Of a stretch of DNA of 64,000 nt, positions 1 to 8,100 are shown one piece after another. The notes beneath the pieces are model-generated. The model was not told the origin of the DNA, did not search any database, and worked only from the letters and a program-made list of their open reading frames with translations. The translations under genes were made by a program, and so were the position numbers. The stretch's first letter is position 1. The number at the start of each line of letters is the position of its first letter. The stretch is from Azospirillum brasilense (GTDB lineage Bacteria > Pseudomonadota > Alphaproteobacteria > Azospirillales > Azospirillaceae): contig NZ_QOKV01000019.1 of assembly GCF_008365405.1 (NCBI RefSeq), positions 62,001-126,000 of the forward strand, in the 5' to 3' direction.

Positions 1-121
1 CGGTTTCCGGCAACCCGCGCCGTGCGCGGATCAGCCCTCCGGAAGGGGCAGGCGACGGACGCAACGTCGCGGCCCCCGAAATGTTGAATACGCTGAACCG
101 ACAATCAGCATGAGGACCGTC

Positions 122-298
122 ATGAGCGACGACCGGACTCCCGCCACCCAGCCCCAACCCAAGGAAGACCGGATCGACGAGGCCCAGGGGGGCACCGTCA
201 AGCCGGACCAGGGTGGCGAGGCTGAGTTGACCGAGAAGGAGGAGCGCAAGCGCGGCGGCACCAATAAGTCCACGCCGGGGCCGATCTACGACGTGTAA
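122..298 (+). CDS. small hydrophilic hypothetical protein
   Basis: I do not recognise a family. The protein has 58 residues, is very polar, rich in Lys, Glu, Asp, Gly and Pro, with no membrane segment or cysteine, and looks intrinsically disordered. I chose the ATG at 122 rather than the one at 110 because GAGGA at 112-116 lies five bases upstream of it as a ribosome-binding site. It faces the next gene (convergent with the minus-strand gene ending at 336). No function can be inferred from the sequence. Confidence 0.5.
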   Translation: MSDDRTPATQPQPKEDRIDEAQGGTVKPDQGGEAELTEKEERKRGGTNKSTPGPIYDV

Positions 299-335
299 GG
301 CCGGCCCTTGACGACCGGCCTATTATGCCAACCGG

Positions 336-554
336 TCACGAGACGAGCGCCAGGGTGGGGTCGGGTGGTATCGGCGTGGCGTCTTCCAGCGTCCGGGCCA
401 CCTCGTCCAACGGGGCGGCGACCACCAGCGGTTCGGAGCGTCCGGCGAAGGTGATTTCAGTCCGCTCCCCCTCGGTGCCGCGCAGGTAGAGAACGCCCGC
501 GGCATTGATCAGGACCGGTGCCCCGGCGCGGTCGGTGAATTCGATGAACTTCAT
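336..554 (-). CDS. small hypothetical protein
   Basis: This is a 72-residue protein that begins MKFIEFTDRAGAPVLINA. It alternates short hydrophobic and polar stretches, as expected for a small beta-rich fold. The ATG at 554 was chosen over an ATG nine codons upstream because GGGAG lies six bases before it. There is no signal peptide, cysteine or known catalytic motif. It is divergent from the response regulator at 769. Family unknown to me; the clear ribosome-binding site supports that it is translated. Confidence 0.55.
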   Translation of the reverse strand: MKFIEFTDRAGAPVLINAAGVLYLRGTEGERTEITFAGRSEPLVVAAPLDEVARTLEDATPIPPDPTLALVS

Positions 555-768
555 GCAGAACTCCCACGGAGGTTGCATCACGCTTGGACTGTCTCAAACA
601 CGCAAAGAGGGTGGCGGGTTCGCTTCTCCGGATGGCACTGCCCATTCGGTGCCCCGCGGGCTCGTTCCATTGCGCGCAATCAGCCCCTTGATTGATGCAC
701 CGCATCGACAAACATGGGCGCTGCGGGCCACGTCGGTCCGTGCCGTCCGCCAACAAGGAACAGATGCC

Positions 769-1257
769 GTGAAGTTGCTCGTCGTCGAAGACGACCCGTT
801 GATCGGGCCCGCCATCAAGGCTGTGATGGAGAATGCCGGATACACGGTCGTCGGCCCTCTGCGCGACGCCGCCAAGGCGACGCGGCTGGGGGTCCGGGAA
901 CGGCCGGATCTTGCCCTGGTGGACGTCTATCTGGCCGGAGGTGAGAACGGGCTGACGCTTGCCCGCAAGCTGTGGGAGGAGCACAACATCCCCTCCCTGC
1001 TGATCACCGGTTTCGACCACCGCGGCGAGGAGGCGCGCGACTTCGCGGTCGGCCTGCTGCGCAAGCCGGTGATGCCCGACGCGCTGGTCGATGCGGTCGG
1101 GGCCGTCGGGGAAATCCTGGCGGGGTTGCGCCCGTCCTCCATCCCCCCGGCGCTGGAACTGTTCGGGCGGCCCGAACGCGTGCCCGCCGCAGTGCCGCAG
1201 CCGGCGCCGCAGACCGCACCCCAACCCGTGCAACAGCCCATGCGGCGGCAGGGCTGA
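769..1257 (+). CDS. single-domain response regulator (receiver domain)
   Basis: A 162-residue cytoplasmic receiver protein. It has the acidic pair E7-D8-D9, a phosphoacceptor Asp at about residue 52 (LALVDVYL), the conserved Thr at about 80 (LLITG) and Lys at about 99 (LLRKP). After the receiver domain only a tail rich in Pro, Gln and Ala remains (about residues 125-162), so there is no DNA-binding or enzymatic output domain. The start is a GTG at 769 with AAGGAA at 755-760 upstream; longer upstream in-frame extensions have no ribosome-binding site. No histidine kinase is adjacent, so it is an orphan. It probably acts by protein-protein contact or as a phosphate sink; this is inference. Confidence 0.8.
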   Translation: MKLLVVEDDPLIGPAIKAVMENAGYTVVGPLRDAAKATRLGVRERPDLALVDVYLAGGENGLTLARKLWEEHNIPSLLITGFDHRGEEARDFAVGLLRKPVMPDALVDAVGAVGEILAGLRPSSIPPALELFGRPERVPAAVPQPAPQTAPQPVQQPMRRQG

Positions 1258-1323
1258 AGCCCTGAGGCACCGCCCTGCCATTTTCGCATGCTTTAAACAG
1301 TGCCCTTAGACAATGACCGTTGG

Positions 1324-1482
1324 TCAGCGGTCCGGAGTCTCTTCCGGACCGCCCGATGCCGGGGCTTCCGCCGGCTGCGCGGAGTTCTGCGCAGGGGCCG
1401 CGGCGGATTGCCCGTCCTGCGGCTTGGTGTTTTCGGAGCCGTTGCTGGGGTCCAACTCGACCCACTGGCGATGATCGCTCAT
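1324..1482 (-). CDS. small acidic hypothetical protein (52 aa)
   Basis: This reading frame is shorter than 60 codons. It starts at an ATG at 1482 with GGGAGA a few bases upstream and runs 52 residues, beginning MSDHRQWVELDPSNG, to a TGA at 1324-1326. The C-terminal two thirds is rich in Ala, Pro, Gln, Ser and Glu and looks disordered. It is convergent with the response regulator. There is no motif I recognise. Support rests on the good ribosome-binding site and an amino-acid composition typical of small stress-type proteins in this group. Confidence 0.45.
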   Translation of the reverse strand: MSDHRQWVELDPSNGSENTKPQDGQSAAAPAQNSAQPAEAPASGGPEETPDR

Positions 1483-1696
1483 GACTTGTCTCCCGTCCGT
1501 CTGTGGTCGCGTCCCGTGGTGCAGGAATGGTCCGATGAGGCGCCTCTCGTTTCTCGATTGGGGGCTCGGTTCGGGCGCCTGTCCTTTGGAATAACGCGTG
1601 GCGAAGGGATTCGATCAATCCCGAGCGAAGAAATCGGGTATTTTGTGAGGCAGCCCTGTCCGGTGACCTTCTTCAGGAGCCCCCACGGGCCGGCTT

Positions 1697-2176
1697 TCAA
1701 AAGCCCTCGCGGGCCAGTGCCGGCTCGCCCCGCCGCAACAGCCGCCGGGCCAGCGACAGAGGGGCGCGCAGCAACTGCCGGGCGGCGGCACGGGGTCCGA
1801 GCGGCTTCTCGATCGCGTAGTATTTGCGGATCGTCTCCCGCACCTCCCAGACGCCGGTGAAGCCTCGGGGAATGACGAAGGCGTCACCCTGCCCATGCTC
1901 CTGCGGCGCACCGTCCCGGGGGGTGATGACCACCCGCCCGGCCAGAAGCACGCAGAACTCCTCATAGGGCCAGTCGGTCATGGCGATGGTGCCCGGCGTG
2001 CATTGCCACACCCCGCAGGCGAACCGCCCCCCGCCACTGTCGTAGAGGTTCAGGAAGCTCTCCTGAGGGGCGCCGGACAGCACGGTCCCGAAGACGGCGG
2101 GCTTGCCGGGATCGCTCCCGATCAGCCGCTGGTCGATGGGAACGAGCGCGCGGCGCGGCGGCGGGTTGCGGTCCAT
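1697..2176 (-). CDS. cupin-domain protein (EutQ/DUF861-like)
   Basis: A 159-residue cytoplasmic protein with a single small beta-barrel domain. The segment around YEEFCVLLAGRVVITP and the following GDAFVIPRGFTGVWEV fit the two cupin motifs of the DUF861 type, which often lack a full set of metal-binding histidines. The ATG at 2176 lies five bases after the treY stop and its ribosome-binding site (GGGAGG) is inside the end of treY, so the two are translationally coupled. The context suggests a carbohydrate-related role, but the substrate is unknown. The C-terminal 35 residues are Arg- and Leu-rich. Confidence 0.7.
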   Translation of the reverse strand: MDRNPPPRRALVPIDQRLIGSDPGKPAVFGTVLSGAPQESFLNLYDSGGGRFACGVWQCTPGTIAMTDWPYEEFCVLLAGRVVITPRDGAPQEHGQGDAFVIPRGFTGVWEVRETIRKYYAIEKPLGPRAAARQLLRAPLSLARRLLRRGEPALAREGF

Positions 2177-2181
2177 GGAAC

Positions 2182-4950
2182 TCACCCCTCCCGCACCAGC
2201 AGGGCGACGGGGAAGTCCCGGAACAGGTCGGCGGCGGTCACCGCGTCGGCGGCCTCCAGCGTCCCGTCGGTCAGCGCGTTGCGCCAGCGTTGCCCGCGCG
2301 GCAGCGGGACGGAGGTGTCGCCCCAGTCCGGGGTCTCGCCCAGCGCCCCCACCAGACGCGGGGCGGCGACCACGACGGTCTCGTCGCCCAGCCGCCGGGC
2401 GAAGGCCACCACATGCTCCGCCCGCTCGCCCGTCGCTTCCAAAGGCAGGTACTCGCCCTTGGCGAAGAGGTCGGGCATGGCCCCCCGCAGGGCCAGGGCG
2501 CGCCGGGTCAGCGACAGCTTCACGGCACCGTCCTGCCAGCGGTTCAGCAGGCCGCCGATCGCCGCCCCCTCGACCTCGTCGAGCAGGCGGCGGCGGGCGT
2601 CGTAGTCCACCGGGCGCCGGTTGTCGGGATCGACGAGGCTGAAGTTCCACAGCTCGCAGCCCTGGTAGATGTCCGGCACGCCGGGGCTGGTCAGCTTCAG
2701 CAGGGTCTGGGTCAGCCCGTTGACCATGCCGATGCGGGCAAGCCGCGCCTGGAAGGGCAGGAAGGCGTCGAAGAAGGCGGTGCTGCGCGACACGTCCAGC
2801 GCGTCGTGGACGAAGCTGGTCATGGCGCTTTCGTAGGCCTCGTTGGGCGACGCCCAGGTGGTGTGCACCTTGGCCTCGCGCATCGACTTGGTCATGGCGT
2901 CGGTGAGGCGTTCCGCGAACTCCGTCATCGCCTGCGGGTCGAGGCCGGCGGGGTCCGCCCCGGTCAGTTCCGCCGGCCAAGCGCCGACGAGGAGTTGGTA
3001 GAACAGATACTCGTCGTTGCGGTCGGGCGGTGCGGTGCCCTCCACGTCGCCGCGGCGGGCGCGCAGCAGGCGGCTCCAGGTCTGGATCTGGCGCTCCCAC
3101 TCCTCCGGCATCTCCGACAGGGCGTAGAGGCGGGCGCGGGTGTCCTCACCGCGCTTGGTGTCGTGGGTGGTGCTGCCCAGCATGGCGTGCGGCCAGCGGG
3201 CGGCGCGCTCGGCGTTGGCGTGGTGGAAGTTGGCGGTGCCGACCCCGAAATGCTCGGGATGCCCGCCCACCTCGTTCAGCGCGGCCAGCCGGTTGTAGCG
3301 GTAGAAGGCGGTGTCCTCCAGCCCCTTGGCCATCACCGGGCCGCTGTACTGCTGGAAGCGCATGGCGAAGCGCAGCACCTGCTGGCGGCTGTAGCCGCTG
3401 CGCGGCTGGGCCACCAGATCGGTGGTCAGCAGCCTGTGCAGGAAGTCGTAGGCGGAGCCGTCGGTGTTGGGGTCGGCCTTGCGCGCCTGGGTGATCGCCC
3501 AGTCGATGCTCCGCCGGTCCAGCTCGCTCACGCCGCGCCAGTCCACATAGGTGCGGTAGACCGGGAAGCGGGCAATGGTCTCCTTCAGCGCCTGATGCAG
3601 GATGTTGGCGGTGAAGTCGGCGGTGCGCGGGTTGGCGCGGGCGATGCGCGAGGCCTGCCGGGCCAGCACGTGAAGCTCGCTGGACATCTCACTGTCCATG
3701 ATGCGGATCTTGCTCGTCCGCACCACCTCGTCGAAGCTCTCGCGCCGCCCGGTGAAGTCGGCGTAGAGGCGGGTGAAGGCCTCCTCCCCCCTAGGGTCGA
3801 CGAACAGCCCGCCCATCAGGTTGGCGAACTCATAGCCGGTGGTGCCGTCGATCGGCCAGTCCTCGCGCAGCCGTTCGTGGCGGGCCAGGATTTTCTCGAC
3901 CACCAGATAGAAGGGCCGCTCGGTCGCCTGGGCCAGCCGCTCGCAATAGCCCTTGGGGTCGTAGAGGCCGTCGATGTGGTCGATGCGCAGCCCGTCCAGC
4001 GTGCCGTCGTCGACCAGCTTGAAGGCCAGCCGGTGGGCGACGTCGAACAGCTCCCGCTCCTCCATGCGCAGGCCGGCGAGTTCGTTGATGTTGAAGAAGC
4101 GGCGGTAGTTGATGTCGTCCGCCGCCACCTTGAAATAGGCGGCGCGCCAGTTCTGGGCGGCGATTAGGTCGGTCAGGCGGCGCCAGCTCTCCGGCTCGCC
4201 CTCCTCGCCGCGGAAGCGCTTCAGCCGGCGCTCCACGGCCTCGGCGACGTCGAGCTTCTCGGAGACCAGGGCGGCCAGCTCCGCCTTGAGGGCGTTGGCG
4301 CGGCGGATCTGGTGCGGGCGCACCTGGTCGAGATGGCGGAGGGCGTCGCCGATGCGCTCCAGGTCCGGGTGGTCGTCGCCGAGGATCGTGCCGTAATCGG
4401 CGGGCCGGATGGGCAGCTTGTGGGTGCCGTAGGCCCAGACGGCGAAGCCACCGACCTCCTTGTCGAAGCGCAGCTCCAGCCCGCCGGATTCCAGCACCGC
4501 GCCGAACTGGTCGCCCAGCAGTGGCACCAGCACCTTGCCGTGCAGGTAGCGGCGGTCGGGCTCCCACTCGATGTCGAAATAGCCAGCGTAGGGGCTGTCC
4601 GGCCCCCATTCCAGCACGTCCAGCCACCAGCCGTTGTCCGACCCGCCAACACCCATGTGGTTCGGCACGAAGTCGAGGATCTGGCCCAGCCCGTTGCGCT
4701 TCAACGCCTCGACCATGGCGTGGAAGGACTCCTCGCTGCCCAGCTCCGGGTTCAGGGCGTTGTGGTCGACGATGTCGTAGCCGTGGGTGCTGCCCGGCCG
4801 CGCCTTCATGTAGGGCGAGGCGTAGAGGTGGCTGACCCCCAGCCGCGCCATGTAGTCGGCGATTCCGGCGGTGCGGTCGAAGCCGAACTCGGCGCGCAGC
4901 TGCACGCGGTAGGTGGCCAGGGGGATCGGCTTATCGGCGTCCGCCGCCAT
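2182..4950 (-). CDS. treY: maltooligosyl trehalose synthase TreY (EC 5.4.99.15)
   Basis: A 922-residue GH13 enzyme that converts the reducing-end alpha-1,4 bond of maltodextrin to an alpha,alpha-1,1 bond, giving maltooligosyl trehalose. The N-terminus has the TreY signature PLATYRVQLRAEFGF, followed by HLYASPYMKARPGSTHGYD. The catalytic-Asp region GLRIDHIDGLYDP lies near residue 320, and the length is normal for the family. An AGGAG ribosome-binding site eight bases before the ATG sets the start. It lies directly downstream of the gene that carries the partner hydrolase TreZ, separated by a pair of REP-like repeats, and is coupled to the downstream cupin gene. Together TreY and TreZ release trehalose from glycogen-type glucans. 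Confidence 0.96.
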   Translation of the reverse strand: MAADADKPIPLATYRVQLRAEFGFDRTAGIADYMARLGVSHLYASPYMKARPGSTHGYDIVDHNALNPELGSEESFHAMVEALKRNGLGQILDFVPNHMGVGGSDNGWWLDVLEWGPDSPYAGYFDIEWEPDRRYLHGKVLVPLLGDQFGAVLESGGLELRFDKEVGGFAVWAYGTHKLPIRPADYGTILGDDHPDLERIGDALRHLDQVRPHQIRRANALKAELAALVSEKLDVAEAVERRLKRFRGEEGEPESWRRLTDLIAAQNWRAAYFKVAADDINYRRFFNINELAGLRMEERELFDVAHRLAFKLVDDGTLDGLRIDHIDGLYDPKGYCERLAQATERPFYLVVEKILARHERLREDWPIDGTTGYEFANLMGGLFVDPRGEEAFTRLYADFTGRRESFDEVVRTSKIRIMDSEMSSELHVLARQASRIARANPRTADFTANILHQALKETIARFPVYRTYVDWRGVSELDRRSIDWAITQARKADPNTDGSAYDFLHRLLTTDLVAQPRSGYSRQQVLRFAMRFQQYSGPVMAKGLEDTAFYRYNRLAALNEVGGHPEHFGVGTANFHHANAERAARWPHAMLGSTTHDTKRGEDTRARLYALSEMPEEWERQIQTWSRLLRARRGDVEGTAPPDRNDEYLFYQLLVGAWPAELTGADPAGLDPQAMTEFAERLTDAMTKSMREAKVHTTWASPNEAYESAMTSFVHDALDVSRSTAFFDAFLPFQARLARIGMVNGLTQTLLKLTSPGVPDIYQGCELWNFSLVDPDNRRPVDYDARRRLLDEVEGAAIGGLLNRWQDGAVKLSLTRRALALRGAMPDLFAKGEYLPLEATGERAEHVVAFARRLGDETVVVAAPRLVGALGETPDWGDTSVPLPRGQRWRNALTDGTLEAADAVTAADLFRDFPVALLVREG

Positions 4951-4981
4951 GGGTTGGTCTCCTGAATCAGGAACGGTGAAA

Positions 4982-5131
4982 GCCCCTCTCCCGACCCGGG
5001 AGAGGGAGGGGCCCGCCGCAGAGCGGCGGGAGGGGGAGGGTGCCGGCGACGGGCAAGGGGCTGTTCATCGGCTGTACCCTCACCCGGCCGCTCCGCGGCC
5101 ACCCTCTCCCGGGGCGGGAGAGGGACGGGCG
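4982..5131. repeat. inverted pair of REP-like palindromic repeats
   Basis: Two related GC-rich elements lie head to head. The first (about 4982-5041) has a palindrome CCCTCTCCCG/CGGGAGAGGG, then a second CCCGCCGC/GCGGCGGG palindrome, then GGGAGGGTG. The second (about 5077-5131) is the same layout reversed: ACCCTCACCC, a GGCCGC/GCGGCC palindrome, then the CCCTCTCCCG/CGGGAGAGGG palindrome. The spacer is about 40 bases. A matching pair occurs at 56749-56891. The right copy overlaps the last codons and stop of the fusion gene. Such pairs could act as mRNA-stabilising or terminating hairpins between the fusion gene and treY. Confidence 0.75.
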
Positions 5132-8100
5132 GCCACCGCGGCCGGCCGGGCGGCGGCCATGATGGCGGCGATGGCGCCGGCCTGCGGGCAGTCGGCCATG
5201 TCCTCCAGCGCGAGGCGCAGCTTGCGGCGCCAGTTGGGGTACTGGTCCACCGTGCCGGGCAGGTTCACCTGCTCCAGCTCGGCGGTCAGGTCGTCCATCT
5301 GGACCATGGCGATGGCCGAGCCGGTGCGGGCCAGGAAGGCGTGCACCGCGTGGCCCAACGCCTCGCCGTAGGGGCTGTCGGGGCCGAAGCTGGCGGGCAG
5401 CGGCAGGAAGGCGTCGGCCAGGGCCTCCAGCAGGCGGGCGCGTTCGGCCTTGCGGCGGTCGCGCTGGCGCTCCGCCTCGCCCTCCGCCGGGTACAGGCCG
5501 CGCTCCTCCTTCAGCGTGATGTCGTGCCCCTCCCACCAGCCGCGCAGCGTGGCGAGATCGTGGCTGCCCACCGTGGCGAGCGCCGTGTAGGGGTAGTCGT
5601 CGGAGCCGCGGAACCCGCCGTCCTCGGTCCATTCGAAGAACATCACCCGGTAACTCAGGACACCCGCCTCCGCCATGCGCTCGCGGAATCCCTCGGGCAC
5701 GGTGCCCAGATCCTCGCCGACGACGAGGCAACGGTTGCGCTGGCTCTCCAGGGCCAGGATTCCGAGGAGGTCGTCCATCGGGTAGGCGACGTAGGCCCCT
5801 TCGGAGGGCGGATGCCCCTCCGGTATCCAGTAGACGTGCTGGAGCGCCATGGCGTGGTCGATGCGCAGCGCCCCGGCGTGGCGCATGTTGGCGCGCAGCA
5901 GCTCGATGAAGCGGGCGTAGCCACCCTCGCGCAGCGCGTGGGGGTGGAAGGGCGGCAGGCCCCAGTCCTGCCCGGCCGGGTTGAACAGGTCGGGCGGGGC
6001 GCCGACATGGGCCTGCGCCACCACCACATGCGGGTCGGCCCAGGTCTCCGCCCCGCCGCTGTCCGCCCCGACCGCGAGGTCGCGGAAGAAGCCGACGGCC
6101 ATCCCGCGCTCCCGCGCCCGCTCCGCCGCCGCCTGCAACTGGCTGTCGGCCAGCCATTGCAGCCAGACGAAGAAGCCGATGCGCTCCCGCTGCTCCTCGG
6201 CGAAGCGGCGGACGGCGGGGGAGGTGGCGTCCCGATACTCTTCCGGCCAGCGGCGCCAGTCGGGCGTGCCGTCCTTGGCGAAACGCTCGCGCAGGGCCTG
6301 GAAGGTGCAGAAGCGGTCCAGCCCCTCGCCCAGCTCGGCCCGGAAGGCGGCGAGCGCCCGTCGCCGCTCCGCGCTGCCCTCGGTCTGGAAATGGGCGAAC
6401 AGCCGTTCCAGGACCGGCAGCTTCAGCGCCGCCACGGCGGCGTAATCGACCAGCGGGGCGGCCCCCGCCGCCTGCACCGCGCCAAGGAAGCTCTCGTCCG
6501 CGATCCGATCGCGGGTCTCGGCGCAGCCCATCAGTTCCGGCACCGCCAGCACGTCGATGTAGAGCGGGTTGAGGAACAGCCGGCTCGCCGGGGAATAGGG
6601 GCTGGCCTGATCGGGTTGGTCGAGGAACAGGGCGTGCAGCGGGTTCAGCCCGACGATGCCCGCCCCGCGCGCCGCCGCCATCTCCGCGACGTTGACGAGG
6701 TCGCCGAAGTCGCCGATCCCCCAATCCCCGGCGCAGCGCAGGGCGTAGAGCTGTACCGACAGGCCCCAGATCCGTTCGCCCATCTGGAGCGGGGCGGGGA
6801 GGTGGCAGGTGGCGGGGGCGGCGATGACCGTCGTCTCCAGGCCGGGATGCTCCGCCCGCAGGCCGTCGACGTCCAGCCGCAGCTGGTGGTAGCCGGGCGC
6901 CGGAGCCGCGCCAAGGTCGAGGCGCCGCACCTCGAAGTGTTGCCCACCCACGCCCGCCTTGCGGACCAGCGGCAGGTCGCCGAAATCGGCCTCGCCGCTG
7001 CGGTCGCCCCCGTCCTCCAGCGTCAGGGTCCAGCGCAGCGTCCCGCTGCCTTCCGGCAGGGTTACGGTGACCGAGAAGGGCGGGCGGTCGATGCGCAGCA
7101 CCGCCACCGGGGGCAGTGGGCGGGACAGCTCGCGCCGCTCCAGCGCCTCCAGCGCCTTCTCCGGGTCGTCGGCGTCGACCTCCATGGCGGCGAGCAGGGC
7201 GCGGATGGTGCCCTCCGACGCCTGCACGGTCTCGCCCGACGCGCCGGTGTAGTGCGTCTCGATCCCCATCCGCTCGCCGAGCCGGTCGAGCGCCGTCGTC
7301 TCCTCGATGGTCCACAGGACGGACACCGGCGCCATGGTTCCAGCGTCAAGGCCGTCGCCTTCGGTCCACAGGACACGGCCCACCGTCTCGCCCATGCCCG
7401 TCACCGGCGTGTCGGACAGGTTGGCGAGGAGATGCAGGCGGCTGCCGTCGCCCAGCCGCCAGGAGACGCGGATGCCCCGCCCGTCGATCACCTCGTGGCT
7501 GGACGCTCCGCCGGGCGCGTTCTCCAGCCGCGGCGCGATCTCCTTGCGGCGCACCGCCAGGATGCGGCGGTACCAGTCCAGCCACTCCCCGTGCTCACCC
7601 CGGTCGCGGTCGTCCCAGTCGAGCTTGGCCGACTGGAAGGTTTCCGGCGCGGTCGGGTCGGGGATGCGGTCGCGCACCGCAGGGTCCTGGAATTCGGGGA
7701 ACTTGGCGAACTCCTCCCGCCGGCCGTTGCGCACGGCCTCGGCCAGCTCGTCGGCGAAGTCGCAGAAGAAGGGGAAGGGGCGATCGGACGCCCATTCCTC
7801 GCCCATGAACAGCATCGGGACGCCCGGCCCCAGCAGATAGAGCGAACTCGCCGCCCGCACCGCCTCGGGCCGCGCGAAGCGGGTGATGCGGTCCCCGAAG
7901 GCGCGGTTGCCGATCTGGTCGTGATTCTGGATGAAGGTGACGAAGGCGGTCGGCGGCAGATGCGCCGACGGCTCGCCGCGCGCCTCGCCGCCGCGGTAGG
8001 AGGAGGCGTGGCCCTGGAAGGCGAAGCCCTCGGCCATGGCGCGGGCCAGCTTCACCGCGTCGCCCGCGTAGTCGGCGTAATAGCCGGCGTCCTCGCCGGA

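Noticed and set aside
4980..5135. CRISPR-like repeats at the REP-like loci
   Set aside because: Only two copies per locus, inverted rather than direct, palindromic throughout and overlapping coding sequence; no cas genes.
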